From positions 47,296,192-47,360,191 of the forward strand of contig OY754464.1 of assembly GCA_963575645.1 (NCBI GenBank): 64,000 nt of DNA. The letters run 5' to 3'. The translations under genes and the position numbers were made by a program. This stretch comes from Xanthostigma xanthostigma (lineage: Eukaryota; Arthropoda; Insecta; Raphidioptera; Raphidiidae). Under the pieces are notes generated by a model that worked only from the letters and a program-made list of their open reading frames with translations, ran no database searches and was not told the DNA's origin. Positions 36,096 through 48,222 of this stretch are shown here, one piece after another (within the stretch, counting starts at the first letter, position 1; each line of letters opens with the position of its first letter).

Positions 36096-38933
36096 TTAAT
36101 TTTTTTCAACATTTTTATTAGATTTTGAATTAACAGAAACATCTTTTATAGGCGCACTTGTCTTTTCTTTAGCAGCATCAGCAAAACTTTTCCTTTGAGG
36201 AGTTTTTACAATCGGTGAATTATTTATCAAGCTTTCATTACTGATTTCACTACTTTTCTTTGCTTTAGGGGAATTTTTCCGCGTTTCGTTCCGTGGACTC
36301 TTCGAACTATAATTTTCTGTTCCACTATCATGAGCCACATTTATTATATGACTTTTAGATCTGTTTTCACAATTTAAGTCTTTTCTGACGGGTGTCTGCG
36401 ACATTTTAAGTTTCACATCATTTACAAAAGAAAAACTATCATCTATGGCGTCACGTAACGAACTATTTGCTTTTGAAACATCTCCAACTTTCGTGTTATT
36501 CATAATAACTTCTTGATCCGAATTTGATTCATTAACTACATCAATTTTTTTCTCATTACTTACATCATATTTTACCTCGCTCTCATTCGAATCACTTAAA
36601 TTATTAATATCGTTATCGCTATTCGTAAGGTCAATTCTATTTCTGTCATCTTTTATCCTCTGTTTCCTTTCAATCAATTCACAACGTAATCTCGCTACTT
36701 CCATTTCCAGATTAAATAACTTTTCTTCATATCTTACCATATTTTCAATTGATTCGTTTAAATTAGCTTGAACGACATTTTGTATCTGATCAATAATCTG
36801 GACACTTGAAACACCTGCATTGGTATTTACATTTTTAATAAGTTTACTAAACGAATCAGTATCTTTAGGTCCGTTTTTATAAGCATTATATGAATTGCCT
36901 AAATTTTCAATTTTCAATGGAATTTCTTCAAACAACTTATTTCTGTATCTGAAAAACGTTTGATTGAAAAAGAAAACTGATCTTTTATCATTTAATGTTG
37001 AATTTAAAATGCAAATTGAAAAGTTCGTATCAGATATATTAAACAGTTGTGATAATCCCTTATGAACGATTTTTTCACGTAATGTTAGTCCTCTTGTATC
37101 TGAATGATGGTATCGATACCATCCCACAACATTTTCCCATTTATCTTTAAGGTAACTCTTTATCTTGTCATGGTCAATCGATCCGACATTATTATTAAAC
37201 TGGTTCAGCAATGGTAGAGGAAACACTGCGTTGATGACAATTCTTTGTTTCGTTTGTACATTATGGATGTCTGAATCAGTTACTGTGCTTACTATTTCTT
37301 TTTTGCACGAACCCAGAAGAAATCCTTCCTGAAAAAAAAAAATGGGAACATGTTTGTATAAGAACATAGTAATAACATAAAAACAATATAGAAAAACAAT
37401 ATTACGTTGAAATCAGACGTATAAAACAGTGCTCTGAATACGAATTTCCCATTTATCGGGGAAGGATTGAGGAAAAAGCACCCATAAAAATGTTGCTTTA
37501 CGTTAGATTTTATAATGGAACTATTTTTAATTTATAAAAATGTACATTTACAAAACTCATTCTTTAAACATCCCTATAGTATGTATAGGTGTGGACATAG
37601 TTTTTACCGTTTTTACTAAAGAGCCGATTTTCAAAAAATCCCAAATTACAATAACAATGTAACTAAAGTAGCTCTGGTTTCTCACACTAAAAAAATAGTT
37701 TACTGAAGCAAGTCGATAAAAAACAGACCTATTTGAGGCTTTCATGGCATACGCTACTTAAACCATTAATGCAATGTATCGAAGAATTGTTGGGCTAATA
37801 TAATTATATACTATAAAAAAAGCAACAGCCTATCTCAAAAATTGGATGGAATGGACTGTTGGTAAAACAAAATCCTATGTTTATAGTAAAATATCAACTC
37901 CTGTCAAATATTAAAATATGTTGTCTATTATACATTGGCACATCATTTTTTGACGTGATAACGTCTTATAAATTGATGAATCACCAATCTTATAAATTGA
38001 TAAAATACCGGCTGCATGCACGAAAAAGTGTAACGTTCCTAAATCCTAACTTTCCTAACGTTCGTAACGCGTAACGTTCCGCCTGACCCTGTGCGTGCTT
38101 TTTGCTAATTTCTCGCTCAATTTAAATCAGATCGGTTTGAAACCAGTCTTAAACGAAAGAGGAGAATATTTTACATAGATTTCGTATAACAGAATTTGCC
38201 TAAACAGTTTTTTTATACAAATTTATATAGAAAAATAGCTGTATAAATGCAATGTTGTCTAACGCATGGCGCGACGCGGTCGGTCGTCTTTGTTTGCCGT
38301 ACATGGAAATTAGAAGATAACGTATGTCTTGTCTTTTAACATGAAAACGGCTGCATTTCTAATGTTTAATTCAATTTTTTGACATTAGTATTTTGTGAAA
38401 TGCAACGCCTTCTAAGTTAAGTATTGGAATAACTAATTATTATTAGAACATAATACTTTGACAGTTGCAAACGTCATTTTTGACATTTCTTATCATTCCG
38501 ACACCAAGGATAAGCGGATTGAAAACAAATTTTGGGAGGTTTAGGTTATGTATTACGGAATACGTTATCACGTAAAACTATCGTCCGTAAACCGACTTTA
38601 CAGACAACCAATTTTTTTTTAAAAAACATTAGTTTGCATAAGCAAGTATCAAATAAAATTTCTGTTACCAAATTATATAAATTAAGATAAATCGCGATTA
38701 TTTTAAAAAGTTATTGAGACAATCATTTCTTAGCAGTTACTTCTTGACGGAAGAGTAGTTAGGTTAAGTTTGTATCCGTTCTGTTTAGAGTTGCAAGTAA
38801 GGCAATTCAAAAATATTAAAAAAAAATTGATTATAAAACAAAACTTTACCTGGTGGTCTAACGACTTTATGTTCTCGTACAATAAAAAAGAAAATGCTGG
38901 ACCAGAAATTGACACATACGCACCATCAGCCAT
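36096..38933 (-). CDS. ABRAXAS: Abraxas/Abro1-family MPN-minus scaffold of a BRCC36 complex
   Basis: Two exons on the minus strand: 38850-38933 (ATG at 38931-38933) and 36096-37328, giving 438 aa. Exon 1 encodes YVSISGPAFSFLLYENIK and joins GT-AG in frame to EGFLLGSCKKEIVSTVTDS, colinear with human Abraxas SISGYTFSAVCF...EGFLLG. VVGWYRYHHSDTRG and LREKIVHKGLSQLF follow, then YEEKLFNLEMEVARLR, a coiled coil, and a long Ser/Asn/Lys-rich tail. The JAMM metal motif (HxH...D) is absent, as expected for this scaffold. Abraxas proteins pair with the active deubiquitinase BRCC36 in the BRISC or BRCA1-A complexes, which cleave K63-linked ubiquitin. The C-terminus (NVEKN) lacks the pSxxF motif that binds BRCA1, so a BRISC-like role is more likely. 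The 77-codon ORF at 35909 is 3' flank. The intron 37329-38849 carries family G copy 3. Confidence 0.88.
37945..38620. mobile_element. Family G element, copy 3
   Basis: Same ends and order as 28651-29213, but with an additional segment of about 90 bp at 38251-38339 that is richer in CG (GGCGCGACGCGGTCGGTCG) and absent from copy 2. It lies in the Abraxas intron. It is non-coding. Confidence 0.7.
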
Positions 38934-39235
38934 TTTTATTGACTCGCGTAAAAAGAACCGCGGCGCACCATAGATATATATTATATTTATGCGGCACACA
39001 CACGGAAAAACAGTGGAAAACTACCAGATTGTATTTTTTTATAATGGTGGTAGGCCCGACTCTTGTCTTTTGTCGATCCATAGAGTTACTCCTGTTATGC
39101 GGACCGACTATCACATGTGCCATTGCGTATATAATATCTATAGTCCAAACTTGTAAAGTGTGTGAGGAAAATTATTTTGAAAATACAAATTACAAATACT
39201 TATAGTTTGGTCAATGAGTGCTCATAAGGGGAATG

Positions 39236-40878
39236 TAGATGGAAAAGTCGAAAGCAGAACGTTTGACTTAGGAACTTTGTTTGGACTAGTTAGGAGATAA
39301 ACATACTAAAAGTCCTTACCCCTCCGAGGTACGCCCGAAGGGGGGGAGCACAAAGAAGGTCCCGTTTTTTGTTTTTTTGCTTTCATCTCGAAAACGGTAC
39401 GTCGTACGAAATTTTGTTGTAATACATATTGAAAGATGATGAAATTCTCTATAACTTTAGTTTTCACACTTTTTATCTATCTCCAATATTTGCCTAGCTA
39501 TGAGCTCCGAAAAATTAAGTATATGAAAAACTAGTTCAATGATGATTTTTGTTTTAAACAGTTTAGGTACTTAATATACCATTAAATTGCAGTTTTATAT
39601 ATTTAAATTTACCTAAACATGCTGAAATCGAAAAGCCTGATTTTCGGGCGAGAATAGAGTAGCGTCGCGCATACAAAAGCTAATAAGCAAATAGGTGTTC
39701 TAGTCAGTCATTCGCAATAAATATGTTTTTCGGTAATGAATATCTAGGGTTACCAGACGTCCCGGTTTTCCGGGACATGTCCCGTTTTCGCCCTCCTGTC
39801 CCGGTGTCCCGGAATTTTTTCAAAATCTATGCAAATGTCCCGGTTTTGCAAAAAATCAGTGACTCGAAAAAATATTGTTAATCGACCAGACTGTTTGTGT
39901 CTCGAAGTATATTTTACACATGATTGATGTGTTATGAACAAATAAACATACTGACCACTATAATTCTCTTTTTTCACTATATTTTTATCCTCAAATTATT
40001 CAAAATCGTGTTCGTCTCATATTAAATTACACGATTTCGATAGATATCGATTGTGGATTGATACACACAGCACACTTCAGGTGTTTCATCAATTTTTGTC
40101 TGAAGAAGGGTTTTTTATTTAAAGTTATTATTAGGGTCGGAGGATTTTTCGTTCCAGACAGTTGCTCGGTACTGAGATAGAAGTGTAAAAATTGGGAACT
40201 GATAGATAGGAATAAAAAAAAATAATTTTTTTGCAACAAATTTTTTTAGATTTCAGAAATTTCAAAAATATTTTTTCATTCTTCAATTATCAATAGGGGG
40301 GGGGGGGGGGTGTGTCTGTAAAATGTCCCGTTTTTTCATTCAGACCATCTGGTAACCCTAGAATATCGATTATCGTTTGGTGATCTGGCAGGAACTAGGG
40401 GGTGCCTATCGGTCGCGGGGCCCTGGGCACGTGCCCAGTGGGAAAGAGGGCCCTGCGTGGAGGTACTCCCAGCTTATGTTATTTTTTAATAGTGTGTGGG
40501 TGTTTTTAATAGTGTGGATGAGCAATACGAAATGATTTTGACAAATTCGTATTGTTACAATGTGCTACAGAGAATTTAACACATTTTTGAAAATTGACCA
40601 TTTTTCGGAGCTCATAGCTAGGCAAAGATTGGAGATAGATAAAAAGTGTGAAAGCGAAAGTTGTAGAGAATTTTATCAGCTTTCATTATGTATTACAACA
40701 AAATTTCGTACGACATACCGTTTTCGAGATGAAAGCAAAAAACCAAAAAACGGGACCTTCTTTGTGCTCCCCCCTTCGGGCGTACCTCGGAGGGGTAAGG
40801 ACTTTTAGTATGTTTATCTCCTAACTAGTCCAAACAAAGTTCCTAAGTCAAATGTTCTGCTTTCAACTTTTCCATCTA
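39236..40878. mobile_element. Long palindromic element O
   Basis: The arms, about 300 bp each (39236-39535 and 40600-40878), begin TAGATGGAAAAGT and are highly similar. Both contain CCCCTCCGAGGTACGCCCG and GAGCTCATAGCTAGGCAAA, or their complements. The loop contains element P and a GC-rich stretch near 40410-40455. The 82-codon ORF at 40560 lies in the right arm. Confidence 0.75.
39745..40360. mobile_element. Element P (TAGGGTTACCAGA termini) nested in palindrome O
   Basis: The ends TAGGGTTACCAGACGTCCCG and CATCTGGTAACCCTA are inverted. GAATATC is duplicated on both sides (39738-39744 and 40361-40367). The interior has repeated TGTCCCGGT/TTT motifs and a run of 15 G at 40296-40310. The 7-bp or imperfect 8-bp duplication suggests hAT-like transposition. 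Confidence 0.75.
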
Positions 40879-42040
40879 GAAATTATTCGTTGCTTAAGCT
40901 ATGTGTACGTAGCATTTTCTTTAGCCACGATAACTTTCAAGTAACCATTTTCCAAATCCTGGAATAACAAAATCTTTAACAAATGCTAGAACCTAAGAAG
41001 TTTCACTTGTAACGCTCTTGAGTCTCACACTTATTTTTTTACATAAGATAATATTATGTCAAATTTTTAATCGTTTATTTATTGATATTTTTGATAGATC
41101 CACATAAATTTCAAAATAAATCAGATTTTTAAAAAATACCCAATTACAACAAAACAGTAATCAAAATAATCAGCTCTGGTGCTTCACACAGAAAAAAACT
41201 GACTAAAACATAAAACACTGACAACCATATTATTTTGAAATAATTCATTCAACAACAAAATAGTCTCAAATATTAATTTTAATTAAACTTGTTTTTCAAA
41301 ATTTTCGTAGTATACACTATACACTTTGTAAGGCCTGATGAGCGTGACGAAGACGAAACTATTAAACCCTTTGTCCCTGTCTCTTTCTATCAGAACTTGG
41401 TATGGGTAGACCAGACTCTTGGACCAGACTAGCAGCCTATCTTATCCAGGTCGTTGATAACCCCCCCCCCTTCTTTGAAACAGACGCTAAATAAAGGGCG
41501 TATATATGGAGGGTAATCTCCCCCAGGATGATAATAAAAAATATAACTGAAAATAATACAAATACCTGGCTAGAAAATAAAATTTAAAAATACTTTTTAA
41601 AAGGAATTTGTAAAATTAGATTAGGAATCAATATTTTGCTTGACACCTTCCTTCGTGAGTATGTTTGTGTGATATTAATAAAACTTAAAAAAATATTGAT
41701 TTTTTTGTTTTACAAGAAAAAAATATTTACGCACTTGTGCTCAATATACCAAAAAAAATTATTACCGAGGATCGTTTTACATTGTTACTATGTACTATGG
41801 AGGGTACTATGTACTTACATATGGGAAAGTTGCAAGTTGCACTTGTAGCTCTAAATTTTCTGTTGTCAAAGGCTATCCATTTTTATATTAGTCAAGGGAT
41901 TAATTGTCTTATTTTTTTCTATGTTGGCAAAAAATATTGCGAAGCTCACAACGGTATCTCATGTGACAAGAGCTCACCTGACTTGGCTGTTGACAGGAGA
42001 TTTTATTATAGGTGTGGATTTTTCGAAAAATTTCTGTAAA

Positions 42041-45000
42041 ATGGGCGCTTCAGCAGTACCATTCATTATATTTACACTTATTTGGGGTGGAGTGGGCATT
42101 GTTTTGCCTGTAATAATACCAAAAGGTCCAAACAGGGGGTAAGTATATTTTACATTTACTATTTATATTGTCTGTCTTATCAAATTGTATTTTTACAATA
42201 TTTTTAATATCTACAGATATAATTACAAGATAATGATAAAAAATGTTTATTTAGTATTTTTATCAATTAAAAAACGTATTTGCGTAAATTTTCACTCAAA
42301 TAATCATACGTCTCTTTTTCAGAATTTTACAAGTTGTTCTAATGCTAACTGCAGCGACTTGTTGGTTATTGTAAGTGTTAGCTTTGTTCAAATTAAAGAA
42401 TAAGTTTAATCTAATTTGTTTTTATCAATAGATAAATTCTCGCAATTCTTTTTAAATAATAAGTATTATCCACTGGATTCAGAATTGTATACATAGTATG
42501 TAATTCAGTGATTATCGTACCCAGTCCATAATTGAAAATATTTTAAACAAAGATTAAGTACGTTTTATAAGAGACGATACCTGCGATGTTCATAGATCAT
42601 AGTGTGTGACCTTGAAACGTTTAACCCTTCTAAATTGGTTATAAAACAATCGAGTAAAAAAAAACACGGAGTAAAGATCAATCCACAATTTCTATAATAC
42701 GGGTTACTACATCAAAGTTGCAATTAAAATACGAATCAGACAAGTTACAGATACTTGGTAATACGCGATGAACTAGGTATTATGCAAGTTGAAAAATTTA
42801 TAAATGCAGATTAAATTCTGTAATAACATTTTAACGTCGGTAGTGTTTTCCTGCTCAATGACGTTGAAAACAAACATTATCATTTGTTCTAAACTAAAAG
42901 TAAATAATTACTGATCACTAAATAATTACTCTTTTTCGTTATGAACATCGTGGCATAGGCTCCTTATACTGGACCGGTAAGTTATATGCTGTTGTGTCGC
43001 CTCTTGTAGAAAACCTACTCTTTGTTTTAAGTTAAATAGAAAATACATTTTTCTATTTTTTTATTGGAGTCCAATTAGTATAATATTTATTTTGACAAAA
43101 ATTCTGTTTTAGCTGGTTATGTTGTTATATGGCACAGATGAATCCGTTAATAGGACCAAAACTTTCTAATCATACGTTGCTCTTGTTGGCGAAAGAATGG
43201 GTATGTATCAGTTTCTTTTAAAATGCAATAACTGCTACAAGTCGAAAAATACTTATTGTTATGCACAACCTGTAGTCCGAGAGCTACCAACGTTTTCGAG
43301 AAAGAATTTTAGACGGCTGATCTTTTGATATTCCTTTTCTTATTGAAGTTTGGTGGGCATGCGGCACGTCTGGCTGCTGGGAGCGGTTGCGTTTACCTGT
43401 GCGCATCCCATTTGTACAGGTACAAATTATAATTTATAAGTCATTTGCTACTTTTTAAGATGGCGTCGTCCTAGTAACTGAATGTTTGTTATTATGTTTG
43501 CCAAAGTGGGAAGCCAAATTTCGTCGTGATAAGTAACGAAAAAGAAAAATATGTTTATGTGAAGACAAAAGTGAAAAAATAATTATAATTAGTTAACCTT
43601 TCATCAAAATTAACTTAGAGTGCCAGACAGTTTTGTCGTTGCTAACTCCGTGCCAGATACAATTTTAATAATTAAAAAAAAAGAAAACATTCTCAAACCA
43701 TTTTAATATAGCTGAAATTTTAACATGATATAGTTACGGTATCAAAGAACCTAAAGTTAATGTGCCAGGTAGATATTAAGTTGTTTAATAAGGAGCAAGA
43801 CCGATTTAAGTCTTGGAGTAAATGATTTTGAATTTTAAATTGGTCTTGCTCCGTATTCAGCAACTGAATTTCTATCTGGCAAATGAATTTTAGATTCTTT
43901 GATACCGTAACTATATTATATTAAAATTTCAGCTATACTAAAGTGGTGTAAGAATGTTTTTTGTAATTACTAAAATTGTATCTGGCACAAAGTTAGCAAC
44001 GACAAAACTGTCTGGCCTTTAAGTTAGCAATATTAACTTAAAGTTAATATTGCTGAAAGGTTATTGTTCACTTAATATTTTTCCACTTTTGTCTTCACAA
44101 AAACATATTTTTCTTTTTCTTTACTCATCAAAATGAAATTTGGCTTTCCACTTAGTGGAGTGGATTGGGAATTTCAAACCGGTATATCTCGAATCGAAAA
44201 ATGTTTCCTTCAAAAATTGTAGAGTCAAGCTCCCCCGACATTTTGGGATAGTTTGTGACCGCATGTAGGAAGGGGCGGGGGGTGATATGCCACTTTAAAG
44301 TTCCGGAAAATCCGTTTTAGCCCCATAACTCGGTCATTATTATCGGAGGAAAAAATGTTCCAACAAAAGTTGCAGAGAAAAAGAATCTGCTTAAGCTCGT
44401 ACCAGACCGGGTCTGATCAGACACCCGTCTGCGAGATATCGTCATTTTAGTACGCGAATTTTGGAAAAATTGAATGCCATTTTTTAAAAAACCATTGCAG
44501 CCAGGAGCTTAATTTTCTTGAAATTTCATGGCAAAGGTACTAAAGACCCCTTCTTTGCACCGGAAGCTGGACGCGCTGGGTAAATTAGTACCAGCAGGAG
44601 AGGGGGAAAACGATTTTTTTAAATCTCCCATAACTTTGGTTCTATTGACGTATCGACCTAAACCAGACGCCATTTTTTCCTTTTTTTATCTACTTTTATG
44701 TGACAAGTGAAAAAAAAAATTCTCTCAAACTCAACTGCAATGGTTTTTTAAAAAATGACATTCAATTTTTCCAAATTTCGCGTACTAAAATGGCGATATC
44801 TTGCGAACGGGTGTCTGATCAGACCCGGTCTGGAACGAGCTTACGCTGATACTTTTTCTCTATAACTTTATGGGGCAAAATTTCCGAAACTTTAAACCGG
44901 CATATCCCTCGCCACCCCCTCCGACATGCGGTCACAAACTATACCAAAATGTCGGGGAGCTCAACTCTACAGTTTTTGTTGGAAACATTTTTCGATTCGA

Positions 45001-48000
45001 GACATACCGGATTCAATGTTTTTTTTTTCCCAATCTACTCCACTCCTTTGGTAAACACAATTAATAACATAATAACTAACATTCAGTTACCAGTGCGACG
45101 CCATCTTAAAAAGCAGCAAATGACATAAATTACCTATAATTTGTACCTGTACAAATGGGATGCGCACAGGCAAACGCAACCGCTCTCAGCAACCAGACGT
45201 GCCGCATCCCCACCAAACTTCAATAAGAAAAGGAATGTCAAAAGATCAGCCGTCTTAAAATTCTTTTTTTCGCGATGTTGCTAGCTCTTATACTACTGTG
45301 TATGTCATAAGACGCCTGCAAGGATTGTTTCCATGGTGACTTATTTGAGGGAACTAGATAACGCAATATTTATTACTTGTGAAGAAACTGTCTACCAGCG
45401 CATTATGGCCGATTTACACATTGGGAGCTGCTGACCTGATAGTATTGTGTACTCGCACGTCAGTAGTTCACTTGTGCTGTCCACATAATTTGAGTAGCTG
45501 CCCAGTCTCATGCGAGTTTTCGCGATGTCGGGTCAGCGTGCTTTAATTAATAAACCGCTCGCAATCAAAGATTCTGGCAACTACCTGGTGTCATTGGCGA
45601 GCTACTGTCGACGCGTCTGAACGATGCTGTCAGGCACTAGGCGAGTGAAAACAAAAAATGTTGAAGTAACTCGCATGCGAGCTACAGTCAAACCCGCACG
45701 TGCAATAACTCGTAAGATACGTCCATACGGTGCGAGTTACTGCACTTCAGACCAACTCGCACGCTGGCTCGCAAAGTGTAAACCAGCCATTATTTAGTGT
45801 GCTTGTTGACGTTGAAAAAACATACTTGCGTAGTGTTCATTTGACATACCAGATAGCAAGCTGGTAAACAATTTCTTATTTGGAAAGAATCTGGCAAGCC
45901 ATAATTTTAATAATAATAATAATAATGCAATATGTTGTTATGGCATGTTAACGTCATCAGTTTATTATTACGACAAGACAATGGGCGTGTTTGGCAGAAG
46001 TAAGTACTTACTAAACTTAGTAAGCCAGTTAGTATAAAAAAATTAAAATCTTACAAGCTGACTATAGCGCTTTTCGGCCAGAACAGACTTACTGGCTTGA
46101 CATAACTCAAAACACTGGTTTACGTTATATCCCGTACATAACCTCATAGACAGAAAATAATTGACAGTACTAAATTTATCAATATAATTTAATTCATGTA
46201 AATAGTTGCAAATGGATAAATGACAGATCTGTTCCTGTCTGTTTTGTTTACATCATCAATAAGCAAAATGGCGTCTTATATTAAGCCATGCTTACTGCGT
46301 TAGCACTTATTTTGTGTTCCGACCGAAAATTTTGTAAGTATAGTAAGTGACTTACTAAATTTAGTAAGTACTTACTTCGGCCAAACACGCCCAATGATAA
46401 ATTGATGGGCTTGAGAATAGTCTGGCGTGTAGAAATGCCATTGTTTATATGGCATTTATGGCTCCTCTGTTACAAGAACCTATAGTTCTCAAGTTTTAAT
46501 TTATTCCGAAAACTGGTAAAACTATTAGATTTTTAATTTATTATTAAAAATATAATAAAATAATTCTAAACTTAAATAACCTTAGCTGTCGGTGGCTTTA
46601 AAAGAAAAAATAAAATGGATCTCACAATATATTCAGTTTAGACTAAAAAGATAGAAAAATTGCTCCTGGTATGTCACCGTTTTCTTTCCCAGCAGCCCTA
46701 TAAGGGGCCATTCATTAATTACGTATGGACGATTTTAGCCATTTTTGACCCTTCCCCCTTTCCCCATGTAAGAGCAAATAACATTTCTCTGACTCCCCCT
46801 GCCCCTTCTTACGTAAGATTTTATCTGGTTTTAGAAAAGGATTAATTGCACTATAATATTAATAATTTGACGTAAACCAATAATTTTTATTCTTTAAAAC
46901 ATAATTTAGATTATACCATTGGGATTTAGATTATGATTAGTATATTATTATTATTTTATTAGTTGTGAAATGATAGTATGAGTAAAATAATATGCAATTG
47001 TGACTAATAATTTAATGCTGTTATTGCATGATAATAAAAGAATTTTGTCTTTCTAATAATTAAAATAAGATTAATATACGAAGAGAACGTGAATAATTTT
47101 AGAAAATGAACATTAAAGGTTTTGAAAAATTAATACGCAATGAAAATTTTCAAAATAAAAATAAGTATGTATAAATACATAATATTGTATTTTGTATTGT
47201 ATTAATTGTACATTTAAAAAGAAAAAATAGATCTCATAGTTGTTTCTCGTAACACTAAAATATTACGTAAGATTGGCTTTGGCCCGTCCTCCCCCTGAGA
47301 TAAGGGCATGTAAAGATTTTGAGAACCCCCCTCCCCCTCGGAACCCTTACGTAATTAATTAATGGTCCCTAATTGATAACTAAAAATTCATGATTAATTA
47401 ATCAAGTATTTTTATTTATCAATTATAGAACCGTGAAGAAGTCTCAAATTGTAGACGAAATTGGCAACAAAAATAAAGCTATTGTATAGGCTAAAGTTCC
47501 ATTTATTCCCGTTATTATATTATCTAAATCACATAAGGGGAACAATAACCAGATTGAATATTAAACATAACCGAATGAAAAATTTGAAATATTTTTTAAA
47601 ATTATTTATAGGTTTCACTTTCGACATAATTTTTTGTCACATAAAAATTCCCATATTTTGTTTTTTTTTTTTATTGTAATTTTTTTTATAGGTTTCTGGA
47701 ATATTTTTTCGTTACATATAATTTATTGAAGAAAAATAAAACTAATATTTTTTTTCTATGATGTGCCTAATATTAATATCTGGAAAATTTTTATGTGATA
47801 AAAAATGATGTCAGAAATCACGAAGTCTGTAACTAGGAGACCTAGCTTCCTATGCTTGCTGTGTTTCGAGATGGACCGTTTTCTGGCGCACTACCTAGGA
47901 AAACTTCGGTTCCTTCCATCTGTTTTTGCCATAGCTACCAAAGTTGTTTAACCGCACAGACACTACACACATGTAAGCCATTAACGCGTGTGCGTTACCC

Positions 48001-48222
48001 AGTAGCTGACGCCATATTGGTTTATGCGACAGATATCGGTCCAGCGCTACTCTCGAGCTGGGTGACCTGATTACAGAGTTCGTGGTTCTAACCTAACTCT
48101 TACTAGAGTAAGCTCTGCCTTTCTGGGCGGAGTCTATACATTAATTTTAAATTATTACAGGTGCTTATCATGCTTATATTAAAATTAGTTTCTATTTTTT
48201 TTAGGGAAATCCAATTGATTAA
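42041..48222 (+). CDS. ATP6V0E: V-type proton ATPase subunit e (VhaM9.7 / ATP6V0E)
   Basis: Four exons: 42041-42138, 42323-42370, 43113-43200 and 48205-48222, giving 83 aa. The start MGASAVPFIIF begins the first of two membrane helices. IPKGPNRG is the conserved loop, and LMLTAATCWLF with LCCYMAQMNPLIGPKL forms the second helix and lumenal end. Exon 3 ends at AKEW before a GTATGT donor. The last exon supplies GNPID and stop, matching the EWGNPI ending I recall from insect homologues. Subunit e belongs to the membrane-embedded V0 sector of the proton pump. The last intron (43201-48204) is 5 kb and holds palindrome D with a nested C element, a 410-bp MITE, a 670-bp element and repeat M. If the last intron were retained the protein would end six codons after W. 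Upstream in-frame ORF extensions lack support. Confidence 0.93.
43250..45315. mobile_element. Long palindromic element D, interrupted by element C copy 2
   Basis: With C (44154-45045) removed, about 1.15 kb folds into a hairpin with arms of over 500 bp centred near 43830. Pairs include CCATCTTAAAAAG-type sequence at 43455 and 45105, GCGCATCCCATTTGTACAGG and its complement, TGCCAGACAGTTTTGTCGTT and its complement, and AGCCAAATTTCG against AAATTTGGCTTT. The outer borders are approximate because the arms diverge there. It is non-coding. Confidence 0.7.
44154..45045. mobile_element. Palindromic element C, copy 2
   Basis: Starts AGTGGAGTGGATTGGGAATT and ends CCCAATCTACTCCACT. It is colinear with copy 1 (2821-3933), including CGACATTTTGG, CCGCATGT and CCGGAA blocks, but about 220 bp shorter. 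CTT occurs at both borders, and removing the element restores the palindrome of element D. The 60- to 64-codon ORFs inside are arm sequence. Confidence 0.75.
45983..46392. mobile_element. MITE with GGGCGTGTTTGGC termini
   Basis: The ends GGGCGTGTTTGGC and GGCCAAACACGCCC are inverted, with AAT on both sides (3-bp duplication). AAGTAAGTACTTACTAAA blocks are inverted just inside, and AGTAAG is repeated throughout. A 3-bp duplication would fit a PIF/Harbinger-like origin, but no transposase is present. It lies in the V-ATPase e intron 43201-48204. Confidence 0.7.
46703..47370. mobile_element. Element with AGGG(A/G)CCATTNATTAATTACG termini
   Basis: The left end AGGGGCCATTCATTAATTAC and the right end GTAATTAATTAATGGTCCCT are inverted. 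Pyrimidine-rich CCCCTTCCCC tracts occur in both subterminal regions and the interior is AT-rich. Single ends resembling this type also occur near 11008 and 28320. It is non-coding. Confidence 0.6.
47821..48062 (+). repeat. Dispersed repeat M, copy 1
   Basis: It contains ACTAGGAGACCTAGCTTCCT, GACCGTTTTCT, CACTACCT and GGAAAACTT, then TACCCAGTAGCTGACGCCAT, GATATCGGTCCA and CGCTAC. The same series occurs in reverse complement at 60130-60375. The class is unknown. Confidence 0.6.

Larger units (their letters stand above)
38934..42040. other. Divergent intergenic region between Abraxas and V-ATPase e
   Basis: The 3.1 kb between two oppositely oriented start codons is dominated by palindrome O (39236-40878) with a nested element (39745-40360). 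The remaining sequence, 40880-42040, is AT-rich with small overlapping ORFs that extend the V-ATPase e frame upstream but have no homology. No RNA gene was seen. Confidence 0.6.

Noticed and set aside
41636-42142. Longer N-terminal form of the V-ATPase e protein
   Set aside because: Overlapping upstream ORFs have no homology, and the family starts at the MGASAVPF position.
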